Shown piece by piece: positions 7,871 through 16,188 of a stretch of 26,639 bases of DNA. Origin of the DNA: JBBDWZ01 sp050732575 (lineage in GTDB: Bacteria > Gemmatimonadota > Gemmatimonadetes > Longimicrobiales > RSA9). The notes below the pieces were generated by a model. It had not been told where the DNA came from and did no database searches. It was given only the letters and a program-made list of their open reading frames with translations. Location of the stretch: contig JBOHRF010000043.1 in the NCBI GenBank assembly GCA_050732575.1, positions 1-26,639 on the forward strand, in the 5' to 3' direction. The translations under genes were made by a program, and so were the position numbers. Every line of letters starts with the position of its first letter. The stretch's first letter is position 1.

Positions 7871-8926
7871 CTACTGGTTGTGCCCAATCACAACCTTCGT
7901 TTCAACAACTCTCACGACTGGAAACAGAGTGTCGCTGATTGCCACTGCCCAATTCCCTGCCACAACAGGAAGCAACGGTATCGACTGAGACTTCCACGCA
8001 CATTGACCCGTGGCTACAGCAATTATGCAGGAAGCGATGGCCTCAATTGGCTCACTGCGGGGAGCCCTTCTCGACTGAGCCAAAAGCAGCTTAGAATTGA
8101 GCGGCCTGAGGACAGCCGTCTCAGCGTGCCCACCCCGCCTTGGCATCATTGTGTACCGGTTTCGATCAGGTCCGATTTGAATCACTATGGGCGTGAAATC
8201 ACGCAGCGAATCCGACCACGCTAGAGTCCGATTCGCTACGTGGTATGCCCGGACATCCGGCAGAAGCTTCGAAGCCACCACCACAAGTTGGCTCTCCTCA
8301 AAGCAGGCAATCTTGCCATCGCCGCTAATCACTTCCTCGACCGCTGTTTTTGCTGGGCCGAAAGCCTCGCCGAATAAGTGCAGCAACATTCCGTTCCGAT
8401 CGAACTCGTGAATTGTCCTCTGGCGTCGATAGGCAAATACGAATATGTGCTGGCCCATGAAGCAAAAGTCATGCGCTTGAATGCCGAGGTTTATGGTTCG
8501 CACGTACTCAACCCCATCGGGCTGTATGCGGAACAACGACAGGCCGTTTTCAGCATCCAGGATGTATAATGTGTCGGCAGGGTCGATCAGCATTGCCTGT
8601 GGGTCCGCCAGCTCGCCTGGTCCGTGACCGGCCGAGCCGAAGGCGTGAACGAAGGTGCCCTCGGCATCGAATACTCGAACGTTCTGCGACAAAGCATCGA
8701 GCAGATAAAGTTTTCTGCGCCTATCGAGTGCTGCGCCGACGATCTTGCCAAATTCCTCTGCTGGGTTGCCTTGCTCCACGCCACGAGTCCAGAGTGCGCG
8801 ACCGAGCTTGATCTCAGCGCTGACCGGGCTTGGCGTTACCGGGCCCTGCCCGGGTCGGTTGGGCTGGTCGTCTGAACAACCCGAGGCCGCAAGCGAGGCG
8901 CCAAGAAACGCGGCGGCACGCAGCAT
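7871..8926 (-). CDS. 6-bladed beta-propeller lipoprotein
   Basis: A 351-residue lipoprotein from the ATG at 8926, chosen because it opens directly on a signal peptide MLRAAAFLGASLAASGC with lipobox Cys17. The open frame extends 44 residues further upstream but that part is Arg-rich and signal-less. NHL/6-bladed repeats are visible: FDAEGTFVHAFGSAGHGPGE, PQAMLIDPADTLYILDAENG, IHEFDRNGMLLHLFGEAFGP. This architecture matches the 6-bladed beta-propeller lipoproteins abundant in Bacteroidota and Gemmatimonadota, which are taken to be surface or periplasmic ligand-binding or signalling scaffolds. No catalytic residues are evident. The small cysteine-bearing secreted protein follows on the same strand, and a broken LuxR-type regulator lies upstream on the same strand. 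Confidence 0.85.
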   Translation of the reverse strand: MLRAAAFLGASLAASGCSDDQPNRPGQGPVTPSPVSAEIKLGRALWTRGVEQGNPAEEFGKIVGAALDRRRKLYLLDALSQNVRVFDAEGTFVHAFGSAGHGPGELADPQAMLIDPADTLYILDAENGLSLFRIQPDGVEYVRTINLGIQAHDFCFMGQHIFVFAYRRQRTIHEFDRNGMLLHLFGEAFGPAKTAVEEVISGDGKIACFEESQLVVVASKLLPDVRAYHVANRTLAWSDSLRDFTPIVIQIGPDRNRYTMMPRRGGHAETAVLRPLNSKLLLAQSRRAPRSEPIEAIASCIIAVATGQCAWKSQSIPLLPVVAGNWAVAISDTLFPVVRVVETKVVIGHNQ

Positions 8927-9199
8927 AGCGATTGCCCTGGGAAGGGCGTGGGACCTCCGAGATCGGGAGAGGTTCCCCAAGCGACGGCCAATCCAGGACG
9001 GTCGAAGCCTTACTCGCGACACCCAGGACCCAAATCGTGAAGGCACTCTTCTGCTCACTGCTCACCTCTCAGTTTGTGTCACAATGAGTTGTGCCACCCC
9101 TGATTGCAGTTCCTGAGCGCAACAATCTTTACGAAGTGATGGTCGGGGCGATCCATCCTTCGGACCGAAATCGAAAGCATTCGATCTAGACCGAATGCT

Positions 9200-9812
9200 T
9201 TAGTCCGAACCAGCTCCATCCGCGTGGTAACGCTCGGCGCTTCGCCATAATAGCGCTGCAAGCTCGCCTCGCCGTGAGAGTCCAGGCTTCACGAAAACAC
9301 TGTGCAAGTGATTCTTGACCGTTGACACGCCGCGAGCAGCATGATCTCATTTTCCCACCGGGTCAGCTGAGGGCCTGCCTGCTGCTGAATTCGATCGGGC
9401 TGAGCTAGCCGTTTCAGCAGTACCGTCGCCCTGTGTGTGGGTAGGGCAAGCTCACCTTGATTGATGCGGTCAAGCGATTCGGCGACCTCGTCTGTGGTCG
9501 CGTTTGGGCTCAGGACGCCGTCAACGCCAGCTCGAATGCATCGTATTGCCTCGTCGGCATTCGCACTGCCACTCAGGGCAACAATTCGCACGGTCGGAAG
9601 ATCGGATCGTAGATCACGGAGACTCGTTCCTGCCGCAATCAGCCGGGCTTCAATCAGGATTGCATCGAGCCGACCTGACATTGACGAACTACATGCGGCG
9701 GCAACGCCAAACGCAGCGACCACTCGAAGCGCCGGTGATCGTTCAACACCTTACTGAGCCCTTCGCGACACAACCGGACCGGACTGACGATTACCACGCG
9801 GATTGGCGTCAT
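9200..9812 (-). pseudogene. NarL/LuxR-family response regulator, degenerate and frameshifted
   Basis: Three minus-strand frames together give a ~204-residue NarL-type regulator. The ATG at 9812 opens MTPIRVVIVSPVRLCREGL (receiver strand 1). Near 9720-9730 the frame shifts into SGRLDAILIEARL, VRIVALSGSANADEAIRCIR and GVDGVLSPNATTDEVAESL. The HTH begins LTRWENEIMLLAA, then near 9330 jumps frame to GVSTVKNHLHSVFVKPGLSR and ends ALLWRSAERYHADGAGSD at 9200. The jump removes about ten residues of the HTH, the usual NKEIAxxL stretch. The receiver also lacks the usual acidic pair (SP for DD), has Glu where the phospho-Asp should be, and lacks the late Lys. So it was an atypical receiver even before it broke. 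Confidence 0.75.
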
Positions 9813-10140
9813 GTGGATGTCGTAGGTGGTTGCGAGCGGTGAACTTGAGGCAACTGGCCAGTGCGGCCAATGGCAGGTCAGGTTAACATTGGTCCGCTTT
9901 GGAATGCGTGACTCGTTACGAGTGATTTGTCAATAACCCCGGGCTGAGACCCGGCAGGAATCGTACGAAATGGTTGACTTACAGCGTATTAATCCACGTC
10001 GGCGCCCAGTTCAATGGCCCACGAAATCGCATGGCCGGCATGCAATATCGGACTTCGAGGAATTCTGACATTGAGTGACGGGCTACAGATGGGTGTGAGA
10101 TCGTGCAGGGCCGCGATCTGCGGCCCGCAGGATTGAACCA
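9813..10140. other. no supported gene
   Basis: No coding region is convincing here. On the minus strand, 9989-10174 contains HAGHAISWAIELGADVD, faintly like the AIxWAIxxGADVI stretch of subtilases, without other motifs. Small palindromes (CTCGTTACGAG, CCGGGCTGAGACCCGG) are present. Confidence 0.4.
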
Positions 10141-10627
10141 ATGCACCATCCGTCGCGGAGGTCGCCTTTGTCACGATTTCGACCTGGATTCGGACTTCTT
10201 GCCTTCGGCCTGGCGTACACCCCGACCCGCAGGCGCAACAACCTCATCCACAGATACGCGTCTATGATCCAGTACCGGCGGTTACCCCTCCCGCAATGAC
10301 GCCGGAGGTCGCCGGCTTCATTTATTGCAATGAGAACATGATCCGTGATTGAAAGCGGTATTCGGGCCTTTTCCGCGCGACATTGTCTTGGTTTGGTTTC
10401 AGCCAGTCACGCCTCGTGATCAGCGCCAAGCCGCCGTGGACGCAGTGTCCGGGAAAGTTATCGGTGGCTCGTACTGGAACGGTGATGGGGCATACATCGT
10501 CCGCCTTCCGAACGCTGGGCGAACCGATCATGAACTACGGGAAGCAGAACAGATCCTTTCGCGGCTGGCGCAGGTACGTATGACATCGCCTGATTTTCGC
10601 CGGCGGTCGGTGCCACTGCGCCCGTGA
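10141..10627 (+). pseudogene. frameshifted N-terminal part of a secreted protein
   Basis: Fragments in three plus-strand frames follow each other in order. A signal-like start (ATG 10141, then FGLLAFGLAYTP) comes first. Next is DPQAQQPHPQIRVYDPVPAV with MTPEVAGFIYCNENMIRD, which ends in a stop. Third, from 10349, is PRDIVLVWFQPVTPRDQRQA with AVDAVSGKVIGGSYWN, GAYIVRLP and QILSRLAQVRMTSPDF. The last stretch resembles the I9-like propeptide of secreted S8 peptidases and similar N-terminal domains, where a duplicated beta-alpha-beta unit ends in V-x-x-A-S/T-PD. No catalytic domain follows. At least two frameshifts make it inactive. Confidence 0.5.
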
Positions 10628-10741
10628 TGCTCGCGCTCCGCCCGGGCGTCGTCTTCAAGTTCCCGCGGTTGGGTTTGCCGTCCTCTCCCGGCGCGCGCGT
10701 GACGTTCGGCACCAACGGCAACGCGCCCAACAACCTGGTCG

Positions 10742-10790
10742 TCCGATTCGACGTTCCGACATCGAGGGCGTGCTCCGCGGGGGGCACGTA
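10742..10790. repeat. 49-bp duplicated element, copy 2
   Basis: Matches 7549-7597 with one mismatch and in the same orientation, 3.2 kb away. It sits in a non-coding stretch between a broken secreted-protein gene and the 380-aa protein. Confidence 0.9.
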
Positions 10791-10918
10791 GCATCCGGGC
10801 GTGACAGCGCGTATGATGGTGACTCCTCCGTCGGCGCCTGAGGCCCGCCTCACCGGCGCACCGCCAGCTGACATGCCGACGCCGATCCAATTCTCAGCCA
10901 CCATGGGGAAGCGTAACC

Positions 10919-12061
10919 ATGGCCAGCACCGCAGTACGAATCAATGCGCCGGTTGGTACCAGGAACGGGAAAACCGTAATGACGAACCAGCCGGGCGACC
11001 TGACAACGATTACGGATCTCTTCGATCGCATCGCCTTCTCCGATGGCGGCACGCGCGAGATTGGCGGTCTCTGGGCAACAGAACGCGCACTTCTGATTGC
11101 GGAAGTCACGGCCGAGATCGTTCGCTTCCAAACGATCAACAATCGGCCGGTGGTGGACGGCGTCATCGACCCCGGTGGTGGCACACTCAAGCTGATGAAT
11201 CAGCTGGCCTCGGAACCGTCTCCAGTGACGATTCGAGCCACCGTGATGCCGGCGCCGGACGGGCTGGCGGAAGCTGTCGGTCCGAAAGGTATGTTTGTGG
11301 TGGAACCAAGCAGCCTGCCCGGTCTCGGTCAGATGCGCAAACTGGTGGCGAACACGAGCTACGTCCGCAAGCTGGTGCGCGTGGACGGTTCTTCCATCAC
11401 GTGGTACGGCGTAGTCGTGCCGCGGACGGCATCCGGCCAGGCCATAGGCAGGATTCCCCACATCAATTTCACGCCCACCCCCATCCAGGGCGGATACATC
11501 GACGCCAATTACGGTTCTTTTGCCGGCTGGGGAGGGCTGTGGAATGACTACACGGAGCTGATTGGCGGACAGCTCGCTGCATCGGGCGCAGACCAGGTGC
11601 TCGTAATCCCGTTCTACAAGACCAGTCAGCAGAGGAACCTGGGCGACTTCCTGTCCAACTGGCGCGAAGTAGTTTCCGCTGTGGCGACCGCGGCGCTGAA
11701 CGCGGTGGATCCGTTTTTCCTGCGCAATACCTTCACGTTTGACCGCATTGTCTCGTCCAGTTTCAGCAACGGTTACCTGGCGCACCAGATATTCAACACG
11801 CAAGCCGTGAGAGCCGCCAGCATGACCGACTTCATTTTCGATCTGGACGGCCAGGCCGGTGGCTCAACATGGCGGCCCGCGAACGGAGTGATCTACCAGA
11901 ACCGCATGACACCGGGCCGCGCCAACCCGGTCGGCAACAACTGGTACGTGGGCAATCGCTGGAGCGATTTCAAATCGCTCTACGGCGGCGGTTACGTGAA
12001 CGGCCATGCAGCCAGCCGAAATCATCTGCTGTATCACGGTCTGTGGCTGATGTGCACCTAG
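10919..12061 (+). CDS. protein of unknown family, possible alpha/beta-hydrolase fold
   Basis: A 380-residue protein without signal peptide; ATG at 10919 with GGGGAAG upstream. I do not recognise a named family. The second half has the order expected of an alpha/beta-hydrolase: a strand QVLVIPFY (226-233), a helix FLSNWREVVSAVATAAL, the strand-elbow FDRIVSSSFSNGY with Ser283 in S-x-S-x-G, an acidic strand DFIFDLDGQAGG (Asp308/310), and a C-terminal His-rich segment HAASRNHLLYHG (His369 or His373). This triad is inference from pattern only. The first ~150 residues contain GDLTTITDLFDRIAFSDGGT and look like a separate domain. A 56-bp piece of its 3' part is repeated at 16739-16794. Confidence 0.72.
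   Translation: MASTAVRINAPVGTRNGKTVMTNQPGDLTTITDLFDRIAFSDGGTREIGGLWATERALLIAEVTAEIVRFQTINNRPVVDGVIDPGGGTLKLMNQLASEPSPVTIRATVMPAPDGLAEAVGPKGMFVVEPSSLPGLGQMRKLVANTSYVRKLVRVDGSSITWYGVVVPRTASGQAIGRIPHINFTPTPIQGGYIDANYGSFAGWGGLWNDYTELIGGQLAASGADQVLVIPFYKTSQQRNLGDFLSNWREVVSAVATAALNAVDPFFLRNTFTFDRIVSSSFSNGYLAHQIFNTQAVRAASMTDFIFDLDGQAGGSTWRPANGVIYQNRMTPGRANPVGNNWYVGNRWSDFKSLYGGGYVNGHAASRNHLLYHGLWLMCT
11906..11961 (+). repeat. 56-bp segment duplicated at 16739-16794
   Basis: This coding segment (MTPGRANPVGN, then WYVGNRW) recurs 4.8 kb away with one mismatch and unrelated flanks. Confidence 0.9.
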
Positions 12062-12093
12062 CGTCGTGAGTTCCATCGATGAGGAACGCCGTA

Positions 12094-12309
12094 ATGAGCC
12101 ACTGGAAGTACGGCAGTGTTGCGCTCGTTGCGCTGGGCGCTTGCGCCGAAACGGGGATGTAGTCCCTCGCCCGGGCGATTATGCGTACGTATGGGCGGCG
12201 GCGGGCGACACGGCGCGCGGCTCGTTTCTGGCCGTTTTCGATCTGAGACCGGGAATCCAGACGGATCAGCGGCTGGTTCGCATAGTGCCCGCAGACCCAC
12301 CCAGTGACA
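12094..12309 (+). pseudogene. truncated SBP56-like (selenium-binding/methanethiol oxidase-like) lipoprotein
   Basis: An ATG at 12094 opens MSHWKYGSVALVALGAC, a lipoprotein signal, but meets a stop after 23 codons. In another frame the text resumes as DYAYVWAAAGDTARGSFLAV, then FDLRPGIQTDQRLVRIVPAD. This strongly recalls the opening blade of SBP56-family proteins (DYLxVWA...DFLAVID...VxxVPV). It ends where the inverted dispersed repeat begins at about 12317; the remaining ~400 residues of the family are absent. Function is lost. Confidence 0.55.
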
Positions 12310-12316
12310 CACACTC

Positions 12317-12354
12317 TCCATCGCAGAGTTCGCAGAGGTGCTGCAGAGAACAGC
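12317..12354 (-). repeat. dispersed CTCTGCG repeat, copy E (inverted, partial)
   Basis: The reverse complement reads GTTCTCTGCAGCACCTCTGC and GAACTCTGCGATGG, matching the core of copies A and B. It faces copy B, 120 bases away, and truncates the SBP56-like remnant. Confidence 0.75.
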
Positions 12355-12473
12355 GGGCGCCGGCGCTTCAGGAACGCGCGGGTGCATTCTGCGATCATTG
12401 TTTTGGTTAACGGATAACAGATTCATCGCCCCCATACCTTGTGCCGCTACACGGTGACATCTGTTGAACTGGG

Positions 12474-12582
12474 AAAAGGACGTTTCGCGGCCCTGATGGT
12501 TCTGACCGCCGCGAACCTATCTGCGTTCTCTGCGTACCTCGGCGAACTCTGCGACTGAAAGCTTTTTTTCTGCCCTGCCAGA
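12474..12582 (+). repeat. dispersed CTCTGCG repeat, copy B
   Basis: Starts AAAAGGACGTTTCGCGG, then TGATGGTTCTGACCGCCGCG, four CTCTGCG-type units, GACTGAAAGCTTTTTTTCTG and CCCTGCCAGA. It has the same block order as copy A and ends about 60 bases before the NTF2-like gene. Confidence 0.88.
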
Positions 12583-12645
12583 ACCCATACTGTTGCCGCC
12601 ATCGACCTGATGCTCCGCCAAAACCATCTGACGACGAGGTCATGC

Positions 12646-13146
12646 GTGACAAACGCCAGGACTGTCCGGTCCAGGCTGCTCTATATCCTCGCCCTGGCCG
12701 GTTGTACCGGCTCGGGTGATGCCGCTTCGAGCGGAGAGCGCCCGGAATATGAAGCGCTCGCGCGCCAGTTCGGCCGGCACGTCGTAACCGGCGATTGGGC
12801 GGCTGCGTACGCCTTGACTACGAGCGAGTTCCAGCAAGCGGTCCCACGGGAGCAATTGAGGGCGTCGTATGATGATCTGGTGCGCCAGATGCGCGAAGAT
12901 GAGCCGGCCTTTCAGGCGAACACCGTCCAGCCCGATTATGGTGTGCTGCCGGCCGACGAAACGGAGGCCCGGGAGTCATACGATCTCGTGGTGGTACCAC
13001 CCAGGAACACATGGAAAGCCTGGATGGGCGTGCAGATTGGATCCGGTACTGGCACGACCGTGGACCGGGGCGTCAATGCGATGGCTACTCATTGTCGAGC
13101 AGGCCGGGAAGCTCGAGATCGGTCACGTGAACTTCGAGTTCATTGA
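12646..13146 (+). CDS. NTF2-like lipoprotein, 3' frameshift likely
   Basis: The GTG start at 12646 opens on a signal SRLLYILALAGC, a lipobox (an in-frame ATG at 12610 would add 12 residues). The mature part, EYEALARQFGRHVVTGDWAA followed by AYALTTSEFQQAVPREQL, is the helical opening of NTF2/SnoaL-like domains. YDLVVVPPRNTWKAWMG is a strand of the cone. After residue ~145 the frame becomes Arg-rich (AGREARDRSRELRVH). The neighbouring frame gives a natural ending, WLLIVEQAGKLEIGHVNFEF then ID, stopping at 13150. A single-base shift near 13080 therefore separates the native last strand from the rest. The sequence is either a recent pseudogene or carries a sequencing error. No catalytic role is known for these small secreted NTF2 proteins. 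Confidence 0.7.
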   Translation: MTNARTVRSRLLYILALAGCTGSGDAASSGERPEYEALARQFGRHVVTGDWAAAYALTTSEFQQAVPREQLRASYDDLVRQMREDEPAFQANTVQPDYGVLPADETEARESYDLVVVPPRNTWKAWMGVQIGSGTGTTVDRGVNAMATHCRAGREARDRSRELRVH

Positions 13147-13268
13147 CTGACCGGCCGGAGCAATCGATCGAGGGCGTGACCGTGCCGCTGTAACAAGTCC
13201 CGCGTCCAACCCCCGCGCGTCTTCGAAGTATCCAATGGTCAACTCATGCTGCAACCGCGGAGGTTTCC

Positions 13269-14642
13269 TTGCGAGTCATGCGTATCATCGTCCTGGTTGG
13301 ACTCACTGCCGCTTCACCGGCGGCGTGGGCGGGCGCACAATCCTCTGCGGCTCCGCGCCCGGGTGCGGGCGGATTGAGCGTGGAGCAGATCCGGGCTGAC
13401 ATCGCGGCGTTTCGTACAGGCTTTATGGCCCGTGATAACTCGTACTCTCCTGCCGCACGCGCCCAGGCGGAGGCGCGGCTGGTCCGGCTGGAAGCTGCTG
13501 CCGCCCAGCTCACTCCGGTTGCCTTCGACATCGCGATCGCACAAATCGTCGCACTTGCGGACAACGGACATACGGGCGCGTTTGCGGCGCAGCGCGGCTT
13601 CCGGCACAACCGCGTTCCGATTCGGGTGACGCCGTTCGCCGATGGATTCCGCGTGTTGCGGGCGAAGACTGCAACCGCTGACCTGCTGGGCGCGAAGCTG
13701 ATCGCCATCGACGGCCGCCGGATCGAGCAGGTGCGTGACAGTGCGCGGACACTGGCCGGTGGTACCGCCGCGCGCCGCGATCGCAGCGCCAATTTTCTCA
13801 TGGAAAGCCCCGCGCAGCTGCACGCACTTGGGCTGGCGTCCAGCGCCGAGTCGGCGTTGTTCACGTTCGAATTGATCAACGGTGTACGCGTCGAGCGCCG
13901 CCTGACTGCAGAGCCTGCCGGTGCTGATGCGTCGCGTCTCAACGCGGACCGCTGGTTCTTCACCGAGCTGCTGCCCGAACCGTCACGCGAATGGCAGGCG
14001 CTGGCCATTGCCGGCGCAGCGCCCTGGTGGTTGCAGGAGCCGAGCGTGCCGTTTCGCTGGAGAGCGGCGCCCGAGCTCGATGGCGTGGTCATCCAGCTTC
14101 GGCGCACGTTCAACGCGCCTGGCCAATCGATCACCGAGTTTTTTGCGCTGATGACCCAGCGGCTCACTGCCGATCGATCGCGCAACTTGGTGCTCGATAT
14201 GCGCCTGAATGGCGGCGGCAATCTCAACACTGCGCGTGATTTCGTGAAGAGCCTGCCTGGACTCGTGACCGGCCGCATTTTCGTGCTGACCGATCCGTGG
14301 ACTTTCTCCGCCGCCATATCGAGCATCGGCTACCTGGAACAGACGGCACCGGAGCGCGTGACCATCGTGGGCGAGGAAGTGGGCGACCGGCTCGAGTTCT
14401 GGGCCGAAGGCGGACCGTTCACGCTGCCGAATTCGGGCATCCAGATATCGATATCCACGGAGCGCCACGACTACCAGAACGGGTGCCGCGCGTTTACGGA
14501 TTGCCACGGGCCCGTAATGCGAAACCCGATTGCCGTGCCGACCCTGGCGCCCGACATCAAAGTGCCACTCACGATCGAGGCGTACCGGGCCGGGCGGGAT
14601 CCCGCGCTGGCTGCAGTGGCAACTGCGCTGGGCCGGCGCTGA
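13269..14642 (+). CDS. S41-family (tail-specific protease-like) secreted peptidase
   Basis: A 457-residue secreted protein with signal peptide IIVLVGLTAASPAAWAGAQ. GGAGG at 13259-13263 favours the TTG at 13269 over the ATG at 13278. A PDZ-like segment spans about 115-165 (DLLGAKLIAIDGRRIEQV). The S41 core follows: LDGVVIQLRR, then NLVLDMRLNGGGN (307-318) and GRIFVLTDPWTFSAAIS with the expected nucleophile Ser347. The C-terminus has the family-typical VPTLAPDIKVPLTIEAYRAG and DPAL. The Lys ~25 residues after Ser in CtpA-type enzymes is not evident; the equivalent stretch is VGEEVGDRLEFW, so it may use an acidic residue or be altered. Cys406 and Cys412 could pair. It acts in the periplasm or outside. 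It follows the NTF2-like gene on the same strand. Confidence 0.85.
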   Translation: MRVMRIIVLVGLTAASPAAWAGAQSSAAPRPGAGGLSVEQIRADIAAFRTGFMARDNSYSPAARAQAEARLVRLEAAAAQLTPVAFDIAIAQIVALADNGHTGAFAAQRGFRHNRVPIRVTPFADGFRVLRAKTATADLLGAKLIAIDGRRIEQVRDSARTLAGGTAARRDRSANFLMESPAQLHALGLASSAESALFTFELINGVRVERRLTAEPAGADASRLNADRWFFTELLPEPSREWQALAIAGAAPWWLQEPSVPFRWRAAPELDGVVIQLRRTFNAPGQSITEFFALMTQRLTADRSRNLVLDMRLNGGGNLNTARDFVKSLPGLVTGRIFVLTDPWTFSAAISSIGYLEQTAPERVTIVGEEVGDRLEFWAEGGPFTLPNSGIQISISTERHDYQNGCRAFTDCHGPVMRNPIAVPTLAPDIKVPLTIEAYRAGRDPALAAVATALGRR

Positions 14643-14694
14643 AACGGATTCATGCAGCTTCACGCGGACATCCGCCAACCATGCCACGTTGCCG

Positions 14695-15940
14695 TCAGTC
14701 CGCTGCGTTCAAGGCATCGGCAGGAGACACGCGCGTCGCGCGCAGTGCCGGCAGCAGCGACGAGAGCAGGGCCACGGCTACCAGCGCTGCCGGCACGCCG
14801 GTGAACACCAGGGCATTTCGCGGCGCAAAATGGTAGAGAAACTCGCGCAGTGTGGGCGCCGCGCTCCACACGGCCAGGGCACCAGCGACGGCTCCAGTAG
14901 ATGCAATGAAGGCGTTGCTGCGCAACACGTCACGCAGCACCGTACCGCGCGTCGCGCCGAGTGCGCTGCGGATGGCGAATTCGCGGGCCCGCTGAGCCAC
15001 CGTAAACGATACGACGCCGAACACGCCCACGGCGGCCATGATCGTGGCCATGATTGCGAACCCGCCGATCAAGGTCGCGATCATGCGTTCGCGCGCTGCG
15101 CTCACGCGCACTACGTCGTGCATCGTGCCGGGCATTTCGACGGGGATGTTGATGCGAGCGCTGGCCGAGCCAATCGGAATCGTGCCGCCCACCACATCAG
15201 GATCCTGGCCGTAGGCCTGCCACCAGAACCCGTTCGACAACACGGCTACCAGCTCTGCGCCTGGAACATCATCCGCGGCGCCTGGCAAGCGACCCAGCAC
15301 GACACGCGCGCCCGTTAACGCGTAAACATCGCCAATGATGTTGGCCAGACTGACTGTGCGCGCTTCGACACCGCCCCGCGCGTCCAGCGCCGTCTCACCA
15401 CCAAACCAGGCGCCCGTCAGGTCCAGCAGGCGAACCTCTGTGCGCACGTCATTCAGTTCCGCCGCCGAGAGCAGGAACTCGGCATCGGCGCTGTGCGCGA
15501 ACTCGCTCCAGAGCGCCACCACGCGATCGACATCCGGGACGCGCAACGCACGCAGCACCGTGGATTGTACAACCGAGAACACAGTCGTGGTCGCGCCGAT
15601 GCCCAGCCCGAGCGCCAGCACAGCGGTCACCGTGTACGCCGGCCGCTGGCGCAGCGAGCGCACCGTCGCGCGCACATCCAATGCCGGCGCCGGACCAGGC
15701 ACGCGCGCGGCGCAGCGCCGCTCGCGACCCCACGTAACCAGGCCACAGCCGTACCACAAAGGCAGTCCAGACCAGCCCCGTGGCCGCGCGCAAGACGAGG
15801 CGTACGCGCGCAGCACCACGCAACTCCGACAACTCGTCCAACAGCAACTGCACCATCTCGGCGCCGAAGCGCTCGCGAAAGTGCTGCGGCAGAATCCGCA
15901 ACAACGCACGGTACACGCGCTCGATCATCATGCGCGTCAC
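14695..15940 (-). pseudogene. ADOP-family permease, internally deleted and frameshifted
   Basis: The N-terminal ADOP domain reads in one frame (start near 15928-15940: MIERVYRALLRILPQHFRER, then FGAEMVQLLLDELSEL). The rest is in another frame from about 15720 downwards, where VRATVRSLRQRPAYTVTAVL with ALGLGIGATTTVFSVV begins the first membrane helix. The first periplasmic domain runs to QDPDVVGGTIPIGSASA. It then jumps straight to the end of the second periplasmic domain (MHDVVRVSAARERM) and the last FtsX block (REFAIRSALGATRG), ending RVSPADALNAAD. The first FtsX block and most of the second core domain, roughly half of a normal ~800-residue protein, are missing. A frameshift plus a central deletion make function unlikely. 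Confidence 0.8.
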
Positions 15941-15968
15941 TGATCGCAGGGTTGCAGCCTACAGCAAA

Positions 15969-16001
15969 GGGCCGCGCGACCAGGGTAGCTCCGCGCGGCC
16001 C
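15969..16001 (-). terminator. hairpin downstream of the CsbD gene
   Basis: A 10-bp inverted repeat GGGCCGCGCG / CGCGCGGCCC with a 13-base loop lies about 25 bases past the CsbD stop codon. On the minus strand it is followed by TTTGCTG, a weak T-run. It may serve transcripts converging from both sides. Confidence 0.55.
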
Positions 16002-16026
16002 CGCTTCGTAGAAACAAGAAAAGAGT

Positions 16027-16188
16027 CTAGCGCAGGCCCTGCTCCTTCTCCCACCGCTCGACTTCTTTCTCCGCCTGGTCACGACGTCCTTCGATGCGAT
16101 CGAGATCGTCGTTCGTCAGCTCACCCCACTTTTCCTTGACCCGTCCCTTGAGCTCGTTCCACTGACCTTTGAGATAGGGATCTGCCAT
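16027..16188 (-). CDS. CsbD-family stress-response protein
   Basis: A 53-residue hydrophilic protein starting MADPYLKGQWNELKGRVKEK. W-x-x-L-K-G-x-x-K-x-x-W-G-x-L-T-x-D-D-L-x-x-I-x-G is the CsbD hallmark, followed by a helix (AEKEVERWEKEQGLR). The ATG at 16188 has AGGGAGG at about 16194-16200. The family is induced under general stress in many bacteria, but its molecular role is unclear. It is short and complete, has its own 3' hairpin and is probably monocistronic. Confidence 0.93.
   Translation of the reverse strand: MADPYLKGQWNELKGRVKEKWGELTNDDLDRIEGRRDQAEKEVERWEKEQGLR

Noticed and set aside
9989..10174. Minus-strand frame with a subtilase-like AISWAIELGADVD
   Set aside because: No catalytic Asp, His or Ser motif is near, and the match is short and generic.
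6591..12582. CTCTGCG unit arrays as a CRISPR array
   Set aside because: Units are 7 bases at 9-10-base spacing with no variable spacers and no cas genes.
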